This document shows positions 9,096 through 18,047 of a stretch of DNA of 64,000 nt, one piece after another; the first letter of the stretch is position 1; each line of letters starts with the position of its first letter. Origin of the DNA: an uncultured Clostridia bacterium. GTDB taxonomy: Bacteria; Bacillota; Clostridia; TANB77; CAG-508. A model generated the notes under the pieces. It was not told where the DNA came from and made no database searches. It saw only the letters and a list, made by a program, of their open reading frames with translations. The position numbers were made by a program, and so were the translations under genes. The stretch covers positions 114,044-178,043 of the forward strand of contig CAOKHH010000001.1 in NCBI GenBank assembly GCA_948468225.1. Reading direction: 5' to 3'.

Positions 9096-11109
9096 ATGGG
9101 ATATAAATTTAAAGGAGCAATAAAAAAATATAAAAATAAAATAATAACGGTAATAGTACTATGGGTAGTGTTAACCATAGTATTTATTTGCCCATTATCA
9201 CTTGCAATACGAGATTCATTTGGAGGAGAAAATGGATGGGATAGTGCAAGTTTTTTAATAACATTTGGTGAGAATATAGTAAATCCTTTTAAAGCTCTTG
9301 CTAATTGCTTTTCAGCAAACTATTTAGAAACTTTTGGGAAAACCTTTATGTGGTTTAGTGTAATATATGGTTTTTTAATGTTAGTGGGATTTTTAAAAGG
9401 AATGCCTAAAAACGAATATGAAGATATAGAACATGGTTCAAGTGATTGGAGCGAAAACGGAGAACAATATAAGGTATTAAGTCCAGACAAAGGAATAATT
9501 CTATCTGAAAAAAACTATTTGCCAATAGATAAAAGAGGAAACACAAATGTATTAGTTGTCGGAGGTTCAGGTTCTCGGAAAATCTGCATCTTATGTTATA
9601 CCTAATGCGTATCAAGCTCTCGGATCTTATGTATTTACGGACCCTAAAGGAGAATTATATGATAAAACTGCAGGATATTTAAAGTCACAAGGATATGATA
9701 TAAAAATATTTAATTTAGTAAGACCACAAAATAGTGATGGATATAATCCACTAATGCATATTGCAAGTGAAATAGATGTCGACATTATAGCAAACACGAT
9801 AGTTAAAGGACAAGGAAATGCAGGAGAGAAAGCAGATCCATATTGGGAAGATATGGCAGAGATGCTATTAAAGGCTTTAATATATTTCTTAATGGCAACA
9901 AGACCAGATGAAGAGCAAAACTTAGCAAGTTGTGCAGAATTAGTAAGAGCTGCTAATAGTAGTTCAAGTGGAAACTTGTTAACAGAACTTATGAATCAAT
10001 TACCTTACGACCATCCAGCAAGAATGAATTATAAATCTATTGAAATAGCTCCAGAGAAGACATATGGTTCAATATTAAGTACATTACAATCAAAACTTGG
10101 TAAGTTTGATTCAAAAGAAATTGCAGAATTAACTTCAACAGATACAATAAACTTTGAGGACATTGGAAGAAAGAAAACAGCAGTATATGTAATTTCTTCA
10201 GATACACATGGTGCATATGATTTCTTACTTACAATATTCTTTTCACAAATGATACAACAATTATATGATTTCGCAGATGAGAATGGTGGAGCATTACCAG
10301 TACCAACATATTTTATATTAGATGAGTTTGCAAACATTGGTAGAATACCAGATTTTGATAAAAAAATATCAACAAGTAGAAGTAGAAAAATATCATTTAG
10401 TGTTATACTACAAAACTTAGATCAATTAGAGGCTGTATATGAAAAATCACATGAAACTATAATGGGTAACTGTGATACACATCTTTTCTTAGGTAGTAAC
10501 TCACAAAAAACTGTAGAATATTTTTCAAAAGCATTAGGAGAAAAAACTTTAATAAGAGATAGTATTTCAGTAAATAGAAATAAGGATAACTGGAAACAAG
10601 GATCTAGTGTATCCGATCAATTGATGGGTAGAGCACTTCTTACACCAGATGAATTGAGAAGATTAGATAATGACATTTGTATAATATATGAAAAAGGAAT
10701 AAAGCCAATAAAGGCAAACAAACATTATTATTTTAATGATAGATCAACAGTAAGTAGATTAGAATCTACAAAAATGGATCATAACAATATTGAGCCAATA
10801 AATAGGGGGAATTGGAGAAAATACAATCCATATAATCCATATAAAGAAGAAACAGAAGAGGTTAAAGAAAATACAAAAATAGAATCATTAGATGACTTAT
10901 TTGAAGAACCAGATAAAAAAATAACACCTAAAAAAGTAGAGCCTAAAAAAACAACTTCTGAAACGATTTCGGATGCACCAATGTTACCACAAGATGAATT
11001 CTTTGAAGAAGACAGGAAAGAAGAGAAACAAGAAGAAACAGTAGATTTACAAAAAGAGTTAGAAGCAAAATTTGATGAACTTTTTGGGGCTTTTGATGAT
11101 GAAGATTAA
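9096..11109 (+). CDS. VirD4/TraG-like type IV coupling ATPase, +1 recoded at CGG
   Basis: Type IV coupling protein: a membrane ATPase that feeds DNA or protein substrates to a secretion channel. Two N-terminal membrane segments (about residues 15-37 and 84-104) precede the motor. The zero frame stops nine codons after CGG at 9576-9578, which falls inside the Walker A motif: 'VVGGSGS-(C)-GKSASYVIPN'. Skipping one C restores GSGKS and 'GSYVFTDPKGELYDKT', giving 670 residues. Walker B-like 'TYFILDEFANIGRIPDFDKKISTSRSR' and the distal 'NLDQLEAVYEK...GNCDTHLFLGS' are family hallmarks. The C-terminal ~110 residues are acidic and low in complexity. No relaxase or VirB4 is nearby, so it is either an orphan or the remainder of a transfer system. 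Confidence 0.88.
9576..9578 (+). other. CGG +1 recoding site in Walker A of virD4-like gene
   Basis: In-frame GGT TCT CGG AAA; function needs GGT TCT (C) GGA AAA TCT, i.e. G-S-G-K-S. Confidence 0.85.
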
Positions 11110-11140
11110 ACGGAAGATTATCTACGAAGTGATTGCCGAG

Positions 11141-11170
11141 TGAAGAATGAATAGTGAATAGTGAAGAATT
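11141..11170 (+). repeat. short direct repeats GTGAATAGTGAA
   Basis: Tandem-like GAATAGTGAATAGTGAAGAA just before a hairpin repeat. A similar GTGAATAATGAATAGTG stretch lies at about 24350-24374. Confidence 0.5.
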
Positions 11171-11172
11171 AC

Positions 11173-11199
11173 TGTAGGGGTCGCATGGTATGCGACCCG
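11173..11199 (+). repeat. TGTAGGGG hairpin repeat
   Basis: GGGTCGCAT pairs perfectly with ATGCGACCC; located in the gap before the sbcD-like gene. Confidence 0.9.
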
Positions 11200-11225
11200 T
11201 TTTAATAAATAATAGGAGGTAATAC

Positions 11226-12290
11226 ATGAAATTTGTTCATATTGCAGATATACACTTTGATGCACCATTTACTATATTAAGTCAAAAGAAAGATTTAGGA
11301 GATTTAAGAAGAATAGAGCAAAGACAAGTGTTTAAAAAAGTGATAGATTATATAAAACAAGAAAATGTACCATATTTATTTATATCAGGGGATTTATATG
11401 AGAATGAATATATAAAGAAAACTACTATTGAATACATAAATAATTTATTTAAACAAATACCAAATACAAAAGTGTTTATATCACCAGGAAATCATGATCC
11501 AATTTTAAAAAACTCTTTTTATAATAATTTTAATTGGGCGGAAAATGTAAAAATATTTAAAAGTGAAATAGAAAAATACGAAGATGAATGTGTTTCAATA
11601 TATGGATATGGATTTAGTGATTTTACGAATTTTGGTGTAGATATAAATAATATAAATATAGATGATACTAAGATAAATATATTAGTAATGCACGGAAGTG
11701 TTGATACAAGTAAGACTCTAGAAATACAATATAATCCTATAAAAACTAATGAGCTAAAAGAAAAAAACTTCGACTATGTGGCATTAGGGCATATTCATAA
11801 AACTAACTATAAAGATGATACGAATATAATATATCCAGGTTCTACTGTATCTCTTGGATTTGATGAGCTAGGAGAACATGGAATGATAGTAGGAGATATA
11901 GAAAAAAATAAATTACAAATTGAATTCAAAAAATTAGATGATAGAGAGTTTATAGAACAAGAAATAGATGTTTCAAACATAGCTTCAAAAGAAGAGTTAG
12001 TACAAATGATTAATGAAGAAAATCTAAAAGAAAACAATATGTATAAACTAATTTTAGTAGGAAAAAGAAATTTTGAAATAAACATAAACGAAATACAAAA
12101 ATCTATAGTGCAAGACAATATAATAAAAATAAAAGATAGAACAAAATTAGGATATAATTTAGAAGAATTATCAAAAGAACAATCACTAAAAGGAATATTT
12201 GTAAAAACAATGTTAGAGAAATTAAACAGTGGAGAATTTGAATATAGTGAAATCGAAAAAGCAATAGAAATAGGAATAGAAATTTTGTAG
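11226..12290 (+). CDS. SbcD/YhaO-like DNA repair metallophosphoesterase
   Basis: 354-residue calcineurin-like nuclease subunit (Mre11/SbcD fold). The metal-binding motifs appear in order: 'HIADIHFD' (residue ~4), 'ISGDLYE' (~55), 'SPGNHDP' (~86), 'VMHGSVD' (~155) and 'ALGHIHK' (~187). The C-terminal ~150 residues form the capping region. AGGAGG lies 6 bases before the ATG. The partner ATPase (sbcC-like) follows 72 bases later, as usual for this pair, which processes DNA ends. The last three bases of the gene, the TAG stop, belong to the hairpin repeat that begins at 12286. Confidence 0.9.
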   Translation: MKFVHIADIHFDAPFTILSQKKDLGDLRRIEQRQVFKKVIDYIKQENVPYLFISGDLYENEYIKKTTIEYINNLFKQIPNTKVFISPGNHDPILKNSFYNNFNWAENVKIFKSEIEKYEDECVSIYGYGFSDFTNFGVDINNINIDDTKINILVMHGSVDTSKTLEIQYNPIKTNELKEKNFDYVALGHIHKTNYKDDTNIIYPGSTVSLGFDELGEHGMIVGDIEKNKLQIEFKKLDDREFIEQEIDVSNIASKEELVQMINEENLKENNMYKLILVGKRNFEININEIQKSIVQDNIIKIKDRTKLGYNLEELSKEQSLKGIFVKTMLEKLNSGEFEYSEIEKAIEIGIEIL

Positions 12291-12314
12291 GGGTCGGCGT
12301 CCTCTTTCGACCCG
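12286..12314 (+). repeat. TGTAGGGG repeat supplying the sbcD-like stop codon
   Basis: TGTAGGGGTCGGCG...TTTCGACCCG; its TAG at 12288-12290 is the stop codon of the upstream gene. Confidence 0.8.
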
Positions 12315-12319
12315 TTAAA

Positions 12320-12344
12320 TGTAAGGACGACCACTGGTCGTCCG
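12320..12344 (+). repeat. TGTAAGGACGACC hairpin repeat
   Basis: Variant head TGTAAGG; GGACGACCA pairs with TGGTCGTCC. Second copy within one short gap. Confidence 0.75.
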
Positions 12345-12362
12345 ACGCAAAGGAGCAAAAAT

Positions 12363-14214
12363 ATGCATATAAATAATTTAAAAATAAATGGATATGGAAA
12401 AATAGAGAAAAAAGAAATGGAGTTACAAAAGGGAATAAATGTAGTGAAACGGGAATAATGAATCTGGAAAAAGCACATTGCTAAACTTTATTTTTTCTTG
12501 TGTTTATGGAATATCTAAAAATAAAAATGGAAAAGATATATCAGATTATGATAAATATAAGCCTTGGAACGCAGAAGAATTTTCAGGTAAAATGAAATAT
12601 ACATTAGATGATTCTAATGAATTTGAAGTTTTTAGAGATTTTAACAAAAAGAATCCTAAAATATATAACGGAAATTTAGAAGATATATCTAGCAATTTTA
12701 ATATAGACAAAACCAAGGGAAATCAATTTTTTGTAGAGCAAACAGGTATAGATGAAACATTGTTTTTAAATACAATGACAATTTGTCAAACAGAAACAGT
12801 TTTAGATAACAGTAAACAAAATGTACTTATCCAAAAGCTCACAAATGTAGTAAGTTCAGGGGATGATAATACATCGTATAAAAAAACAATAGATAAATTA
12901 AATAAAAAATTACTAGAAGAAGTTGGAACTACTAGAACAACTGAAAGACCAATAAATATAGTAGAAAATGAAATAAAACAAATAGAATTAGAGAAAAATA
13001 ATTTAGAATTATGCAAAGTTAATATGAAAAATATAGAATATGAAGAAGCAAAAGCTAAAGAAGATTTAGAAACAATAAAAATAAAGTTAAATGTGTTAAA
13101 AGAAATAAAAGAATATAAGCAAACAGAAATATTAGAAGAACAAAGAATAGGAATCAATACAAATAAACTAAATGAATACAATAATAAATTAAATGAATTA
13201 AAGAAAAATCAAACTAATAGAGAAATTACAAACAAAAAGTGCTTAAACCCAATAATTTTACTAGTAATTTGTATTTTAATTATTGGAGCAAGTACTATAT
13301 TAAAAAATAAAATAATAAGTTTGAGTTTAGGAATTGTTTCAGGGTTAGTATTTTTAATTGATTGCTATAAATATAATAATTTCAAGAAAAAATCAAATAT
13401 GCAAAAAGAAAGCTCAATAAAATGCAATAAGGAAATTGAAATAATTAAAGAAAATATAAGTGAATGTGAAAAAGAAATAGCAGAAGATAGGAAAAGAATT
13501 GAACAAAAGCAATCAGACAAGAAGCAATATATAATAAACAAATATGGTAAAGATAACAATTTAGATGAATATATATTAGAAGAAATTAAAGAGTTAGAAG
13601 AAAACATAGAACAAAATCAAAAGAAGTATAATGAAATTATAATAAAAGAAAATACGATAAATATAGAAAAAAATAATATAGCAATTAAACTAGAAAGTTT
13701 AGTAAATAAAGAAGAAAAATTACAATATCTATATGAGCAAAAGGCAAATTTAGTAGAATTATCTAATGCTATAAATCTTGCAGAACAAGGATTAGAAGAT
13801 GCATATAAAATAATGAAAAATACAATAACTCCTAAGTTTACAAATAAATTAACTGATATAATAAAAACAATAACAAATGAAAAATATAAAAATGTTAATT
13901 TTAATGATGAAAACGGACTTACAGTGGAGTTGGAAAGTGGAGAATATATAAATTGTTCTAGATTAAGTATGGGAACGATAGATCAAATGTATTTAGCATT
14001 AAGATTATCTGTTTTAGATGAAGTGTGTAGTGAAACTATGCCAATAATTTTAGATGAAGCCTTTGTATATTATGATAAAGAAAGGTTAGAAAACATATTA
14101 AAATACATATCTAAGGAATATACCAATAGACAAATTATAATATTAACTTGCACAAATAGGGAGTGTGAAGCATTAGATAATTTAAATGTACAGTATAATT
14201 TGATAAATCTGTAG
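12363..14214 (+). CDS. SbcC/YhaN-like SMC-type ATPase, +1 recoded at CGG
   Basis: ABC/SMC-type ATPase partner of the SbcD-like nuclease. The true ATG is at 12363, preceded by AAAGGAG and 'MHINNLKINGYGKIEKKEM' follows, as in YhaN and SbcC. The zero frame dies two codons after CGG at 12450-12452. Skipping one C gives 'GINVVK-GNNESGKSTLLN', a full Walker A, and continues to 14214 for 616 residues. A long coiled coil (~140-490) contains two hydrophobic helices ('IILLVICILIIGAS', 'LSLGIVSGLVFLI'), a YhaN-like trait. The C-terminus carries 'CSRLSMGTIDQMYLALRLS' (signature) and 'MPIILDEAFVYYD' (Walker B). Its TAG stop lies in a hairpin repeat. Confidence 0.88.
12450..12452 (+). other. CGG +1 recoding site next to Walker A of sbcC-like gene
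   Basis: In-frame GTG AAA CGG GAA TAA; function needs GTG AAA (C) GGG AAT AAT GAA, i.e. G-N-N-E-S-G-K-S. Confidence 0.85.
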
Positions 14215-14235
14215 GGGCGGGCCCTGTGTCCGCTC
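14210..14235 (+). repeat. TGTAGGGG hairpin repeat supplying the sbcC-like stop codon
   Basis: Nearly the same sequence as the copies at 15740 and 41035 (TGTAGGGGCGGGCCCTGTGT). Its TAG at 14212-14214 ends the upstream gene. Confidence 0.85.
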
Positions 14236-14243
14236 ACAAAAGC

Positions 14244-14271
14244 GTACAGACAATGTCTCTGTCGCCCCTAC
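14244..14271 (-). repeat. inverted hairpin-repeat copy
   Basis: Read on the minus strand it starts GTAGGGGCGACAGAGACATT. With the copy at 14210 it forms a head-to-head pair. Confidence 0.7.
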
Positions 14272-14334
14272 TTGTGTTTTTTTATAAATTGTTATATAAT
14301 ATTATAGTTAAAAATAGGTAAGGAGAGTCTAATT

Positions 14335-15393
14335 ATGTTTCAAAAATTAGAAGATGTTGAAAAGAGATATGAGGAATTAAATACAAAAATTAGTGATCCA
14401 GAGATTATTTCAAATCAAAATGAATGGAAAAAACTAATGAAAGAACATGCAGAAATAACAGATATAGTAGAAAAGTATAGAGAATATAAAAAAGTAAAAC
14501 AAAATTTAGAAGAAGCAAAAGCAATGCTAGATGATAAGGAATTAAGAGAATTAGCAGAAATGGAAATGGAAGAGGCAAAAGAAAAATTGCCTAAAATAGA
14601 AGAAGAATTGAAAATATTACTAATTCCTAAAGACCCAAATGATGATAAAAACGTTATATGTGAAATAAGAGGCGGAGCTGGAGGAGAAGAAGCAGCATTA
14701 TTTGCCGGAACGTTGTTTAGGATGTACTCAATGTATGCAGAATCAAAACATTGGAAAATAGATATAATGAACGAAAATGAAACAGAGCTTGGTGGTTACA
14801 AAGAAATAACATTTATGATAACAGGAAAAGGCGCATATAGCAGATTAAAGTTTGAAAGTGGAGTTCATAGAGTTCAAAGAGTTCCAGACACAGAATCAAG
14901 TGGAAGAATACACACATCAACAGCAACAGTTGCTGTACTTGCAGAAGCTGAAGATATAGAGTTAGAGATAAGTCCAGCAGATATAAAAATGGATGTTTAC
15001 AGAGCATCAGGGGCTGGTGGACAACACGTAAATAAAACTTCATCAGCAGTTAGATTAACCCACATTCCTACAGGAATAGTTGCAGAATGTCAAACAGAAA
15101 GATCTCAATTACAAAATAGAGAATATGCAATGAGATTATTAAAATCTAGATTATATGAAATTGAACAAAGAGAAAAGGAAGAAAAGTTAGCAAAAGAAAG
15201 AAAAAGTCAAGTTGGAACAGGAGATAGAAGCGAGAAGATAAGAACATACAACTATCCACAAGGTAGAATAACAGATCATAGAATTGGTCTTAGCATATAT
15301 CAAATGGAAAATTTCTTAAATGGAGATTTAGATGAAATGATAGATAGTTTAATTGCAACAGATAGAGCAGAAAAGTTAAAAGGTGAAGAATAA
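14335..15393 (+). CDS. prfA: peptide chain release factor 1
   Basis: 352-residue class-I release factor that reads UAA and UAG and releases the finished peptide. The catalytic GGQ lies in '[14 protein letters not shown]' near residue 230, and the RF1-type recognition region '[23 protein letters not shown]' near residue 181 carries the P-x-T tripeptide (PDT). Length is typical. AAGGAGAG precedes the ATG. It is followed by a hairpin and a ZIP transporter gene. No in-frame CGG. Confidence 0.96.
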   Translation: MFQKLEDVEKRYEELNTKISDPEIISNQNEWKKLMKEHAEITDIVEKYREYKKVKQNLEEAKAMLDDKELRELAEMEMEEAKEKLPKIEEELKILLIPKDPNDDKNVICEIRGGAGGEEAALFAGTLFRMYSMYAESKHWKIDIMNENETELGGYKEITFMITGKGAYSRLKFESGVHRVQRVPDTESSGRIHTSTATVAVLAEAEDIELEISPADIKMDVYRASGAGGQHVNKTSSAVRLTHIPTGIVAECQTERSQLQNREYAMRLLKSRLYEIEQREKEEKLAKERKSQVGTGDRSEKIRTYNYPQGRITDHRIGLSIYQMENFLNGDLDEMIDSLIATDRAEKLKGEE

Positions 15394-15415
15394 ATAGAAA
15401 TTAATTCATAAAATT

Positions 15416-15458
15416 CCTTAATAATAAATAAACTATATAGTGAAATTTATTATTAAGG
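15416..15458 (+). promoter_or_regulatory. hairpin covering the ZIP ribosome site
   Basis: Perfect 14-bp stem (CCTTAATAATAAAT pairs with ATTTATTATTAAGG) with a 15-base loop. The 3' arm contains the first bases of AAGGAG (15455-15460), the only ribosome site for the TTG start at 15468. T-rich sequence follows, so it could also act as the prfA terminator. Confidence 0.65.
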
Positions 15459-15467
15459 AGTTTTATT

Positions 15468-16224
15468 TTGGGAGTATTGATAAAAACAACATTACTTGGA
15501 TTATTTTTTGGAACATTTGGAACTACAATTGGAGGAATAATTGGTGTTACGTTTAAGAATACATCAAATAGATTTTTAAGTTTCATATTAGAATTTGCAG
15601 CAGGACTAATGATTTCAATAGTTTGCTTTGATTTAATTCCAGAGGCGCTAGAATTATCAAGCCTAAACTATACAATAATTGGCATAGCAATTGGTGTTAT
15701 TAGCATGATTATTTGTGACAATATAATTCGCAATAAGAATGTAGGGGCGGGCCCCGTGTCCGCCCATTCTAAAACTGCGTCAAATTCACTTCTTAAAACA
15801 GGTATAACAGTTGGAATAGGCTTGGCTCTTCATAATTTCCCAGAAGGTTTAGCGATAGGTTCTGGTTTTGGAGCATCAATAAAATTAGGCTATTCTTTAG
15901 CAATAGCTATACTTTTACATGATATACCAGAGCGGTATTTCTATGAGTGTTCCTATGAGATATGGCGGAATGAATAAAACTAAAGTAGTAATTTACACAT
16001 TACTTTCTGGGGTAACAACAGGGATAGGAGCATTTTTCGGAGCACTTCTTGGAACGATATCTGTAGGAGTAATAAGTATATGTTTGAGTTTTGCTGCAGG
16101 AGCAATGTTATATATTGTATCTGGCGAGTTAATTCCAGAATCTAAAAGTTTATATAAAGGAAGATTTGCTTCTCTTGGAAATATTTTAGGTTTTGTAATA
16201 GGAATGTTAGCAATGAACCTATAA
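15468..16224 (+). CDS. ZIP-family divalent metal transporter, +1 recoded at CGG
   Basis: Membrane permease of the ZIP family (zinc or other divalent metals). Metal-site motifs are 'HNFPEGLAIG' and, after correction, 'HDIPEGISMSVPMRYGG'. The zero frame derails exactly in the second motif: CGG at 15933-15935 after GAG. Skipping one C gives P-E-G and continues with four more membrane helices to 16224, 251 residues in all. The start is TTG at 15468 with AAGGAG partly buried in a hairpin. The cytoplasmic loop contains an in-frame hairpin repeat (15740-15765) encoding NVGAGPVSA, where ZIP proteins usually have a His-rich variable loop. Substrate is not determined. Confidence 0.87.
15740..15765 (+). 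repeat. hairpin repeat inside ZIP coding sequence
   Basis: TGTAGGGGCGGGCCCCGTGT plus CCGCCC, in frame, coding N-V-G-A-G-P-V-S-A. Differs by one base from the copy inside the transposase at 41235. Confidence 0.9.
15933..15935 (+). other. CGG +1 recoding site in ZIP metal motif
   Basis: In-frame CCA GAG CGG TAT; function needs CCA GAG (C) GGT ATT, i.e. H-D-I-P-E-G-I. Confidence 0.85.
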
Positions 16225-16266
16225 AAATTGAAACATTTGGGATTATTCCCAAATGTTTCAATTTTT
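16223..16266 (+). terminator. terminator of ZIP gene, usable on both strands
   Basis: Perfect 20-bp stem (right arm TCCCAAATGTTTCAATTTTT) with TTAT loop, A run and T run at its ends. Shared with the convergent Ig-like gene. Confidence 0.92.
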
Positions 16267-16268
16267 AA

Positions 16269-17144
16269 TTAAATAAATAATATAGACAATCTTGTAATAA
16301 CAAACATGATCAATCTTGTGGAGTTTATTGATTCTTCATCTAGTTTGACTTCTGATATATTAAAAATATTTTTAAGAATATCATTTAAAGATATTTTAGT
16401 ATCTTTATTAGTATCAATAGTTTCATTATTCTCAGTGTTGATATTGCTATAATTATACTGGTTTGCTTTTTTGTAAATATTAGATAAAATCGAAGAGTCT
16501 GATGAATTACTTTCCAATATATTGCTATCTGAAATTGGTGTAGAAGTTTCAGGTATTGAGTCAGAAACTGTTATAAATGTATCTAATGTTATATTTTCAC
16601 CAAGTTCATTCTTATGATAGTTTATGGTTAATTTTTTTACTCCAGGTGTTGAAGTATTGAACCCACTAATCATATTTTTTGTTATTGTTTTTCCACTCAT
16701 TTGAATACCACTTGCTGTTATTTCTGTAATAGATACACCAGATAAATCTAAAGGTTCACCTACTGTGTAATTTTGTTTTAATCCAACTATTGCAATACTT
16801 TTTAAGTAATCTACAACAGTTACAGTGAAATTTGTTGTTTTTCCTCCATAAGTAATTGTTACTGTTTGTTTTCCTAGTTTTTCAGAATTATATCCACTTA
16901 TCCAAGATTTTTCTACAGGAATACTTCCTACATCATTTCCGTTTTCCATATAAGCATTTATTTTAAGTGGTACTAAACATTGCCCAAACCAATATGTATC
17001 CGAATTATGGTCTCCAATTAAATGAATACTTATTACATCATTAGTTGCATTAGATCTATAGGGTAAAAAGAACTGCAACAATATTAAAAGAAAAGTCAAT
17101 AATATGCAAAGATGTCGCTTTGCTAAAAATATTAAATTTTTCAT
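16269..17144 (-). CDS. secreted protein with bacterial Ig-like domains
   Basis: 291 residues. A signal peptide or membrane anchor covers residues ~7-30 ('LCILLTFLLILLQFFLPYRSNA'). Two Ig-like (Big_3 type) modules follow: ~50-112 ('WISGYNSEKLGKQTVTITYGGKTTNFTVTVVDY') and ~115-205 ('SIAIVGLKQNYTVGEPLDLSGVSITEI', 'MISGFNTSTPGVKKLTINY'). Near the C-terminus is 'NKDTKISLNDILKNIF', which resembles one dockerin-like calcium loop, and the last residues are hydrophobic. Probably exported and wall- or membrane-associated; ligand unknown. Converges on the ZIP gene with a shared terminator. Confidence 0.8.
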   Translation of the reverse strand: MKNLIFLAKRHLCILLTFLLILLQFFLPYRSNATNDVISIHLIGDHNSDTYWFGQCLVPLKINAYMENGNDVGSIPVEKSWISGYNSEKLGKQTVTITYGGKTTNFTVTVVDYLKSIAIVGLKQNYTVGEPLDLSGVSITEITASGIQMSGKTITKNMISGFNTSTPGVKKLTINYHKNELGENITLDTFITVSDSIPETSTPISDSNILESNSSDSSILSNIYKKANQYNYSNINTENNETIDTNKDTKISLNDILKNIFNISEVKLDEESINSTRLIMFVITRLSILFI

Positions 17145-17227
17145 TTATATTTCTCCTTATAATCATCTTATGCCTAATATTATAATATATAATTGCAAAT
17201 ATGACAATATAGTTTACAAAGAAATTG

Positions 17228-17257
17228 TTGAATAAGTAATTCAATAAGTGATATAAT
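17228..17257 (+). promoter_or_regulatory. promoter of phosphatase gene
   Basis: TTGAAT (17228-17233), 18-base spacer and TATAAT (17252-17257), 22 bases before the TTG start. Confidence 0.6.
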
Positions 17258-17279
17258 TACAAAATGGGAGTGATATATA

Positions 17280-17753
17280 TTGAAAAAAATAATGTTTATA
17301 TGTACTGGAAATATATGTAGAAGTGCTATGGCAGATGGATTGATGAAAAAATTAGTAAAAGAACAAAATAAAGATATAGAAAGTTATTCTTGTGGTATAT
17401 TTGCAGAGAATGGAGATATGCCGACATTCAATGCCATTGAAGCAATAAAAGAGTATGGTGTAGATTTGAAGAATCATAGGGCAACAAATATAAGAAATTC
17501 GAAAATAAAAGATATGGATATAATTTTATGTGCAACGGTTTCGCATAAAAATAATGTGAAAGCTATGTATCCAGAACTAAGGGACAAGATATTTACAATA
17601 AAGGAGTATGCAGAATTCGATGAAAATAATTTGGATATTCCCGATCCTTGGGGCTATGATATAGAAACATATAGATTTTGTGCTAGTACAATAAGCAAAT
17701 GTTTAAAAAAGATAATAGAAAAGCCACTCATTTCTGAGTGGCAAAAAGGTTAG
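17280..17753 (+). CDS. low-molecular-weight protein-tyrosine/arginine phosphatase
   Basis: 157-residue LMW-PTP family enzyme that removes phosphate from protein tyrosine or arginine. The P-loop CX5R is 'CTGNICRSAMADG' at residues ~8-20, and the general acid Asp is in 'DIPDPWGYDIETY' near residue 120. The start is TTG at 17280 after GGGAGTG. The last codons contain the stem GCCACTCA/TGAGTGGC, which on the minus strand is a terminator for the opposite small ORF, so the end of this gene doubles as a terminator. Confidence 0.88.
   Translation: MKKIMFICTGNICRSAMADGLMKKLVKEQNKDIESYSCGIFAENGDMPTFNAIEAIKEYGVDLKNHRATNIRNSKIKDMDIILCATVSHKNNVKAMYPELRDKIFTIKEYAEFDENNLDIPDPWGYDIETYRFCASTISKCLKKIIEKPLISEWQKG
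17723..17742 (-). terminator. terminator of minus-strand small ORF, inside phosphatase gene
   Basis: 8-bp stem GCCACTCA/TGAGTGGC with 4-base loop, followed on the minus strand by TTTTC. Confidence 0.6.
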
Positions 17754-17762
17754 AATAAAACA

Positions 17763-17900
17763 TTAAGTTTTGTTTCTAACAATTTTAGGGCTCTTTTTTG
17801 AAGAACCTTTTTTAGGGATGCGAGAAGCATATCTGGCCCGGCAGCAGTTAGCGTAAAAGTTAGCTACTGTGGTATACCTCTTGTTTTTTCTTACACCCAT
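17763..17900 (-). CDS. small basic protein with an in-frame CGG, ambiguous frame
   Basis: A 45-codon ORF with a proper promoter, AAAGGAGC ribosome site and downstream terminator, so I take it as a real gene although the family is not recognised. In the zero frame it gives 'MGVRKNKRYTTVANFYANCC', then R-A-R-Y-A-S-R and a very basic tail. Codon 21 is CGG (17838-17840). If that CGG shifts like the others, the protein continues as C-C-G-P-D-M-L-L-A-S-L-K-K to a stop at 17750-17752 (49 residues, amphipathic tail). Base composition does not decide between the two. It is the only candidate exception to the rule that CGG is a recoding signal. Confidence 0.55.
   Translation of the reverse strand: MGVRKNKRYTTVANFYANCCRARYASRIPKKGSSKKSPKIVRNKT
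17838..17840 (-). other. in-frame CGG in small ORF, possible recoding site
   Basis: Minus strand TGC TGC CGG GCC; shifted reading would be TGC TGC (C) GGG CCA GAT. Either a true Arg codon or the eleventh shift site. Confidence 0.4.
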
Positions 17901-17931
17901 AATATGTGCTCCTTTCGGATTTAATACTAAT

Positions 17932-17960
17932 ATTTTATCATATGGACAAGATTATGTCAA
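17932..17960 (-). promoter_or_regulatory. promoter of small basic ORF
   Basis: Minus strand TTGACA (17955-17960), 17-base spacer and TAAAAT (17932-17937). Confidence 0.65.
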
Positions 17961-17970
17961 CTTATATGTG

Positions 17971-17998
17971 TTGACAAAAGAAAATTTTATTATATAAT
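17971..17998 (+). promoter_or_regulatory. promoter of pcrA
   Basis: TTGACA (17971-17976), 16-base spacer and TATAAT (17993-17998). Divergent from the promoter at 17932. Confidence 0.8.
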
Positions 17999-18006
17999 AT
18001 ACAAAC

Positions 18007-18030
18007 CGTAGGGGCTTTTTTATTCGCCCG
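18007..18030 (+). repeat. CGTAGGGGC hairpin repeat in pcrA leader
   Basis: GGGC...GCCC stem around TTTTTTATTC; lies between promoter and ribosome site. Confidence 0.65.
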
Positions 18031-18047
18031 AGAAGGAGTAGTAAAAA

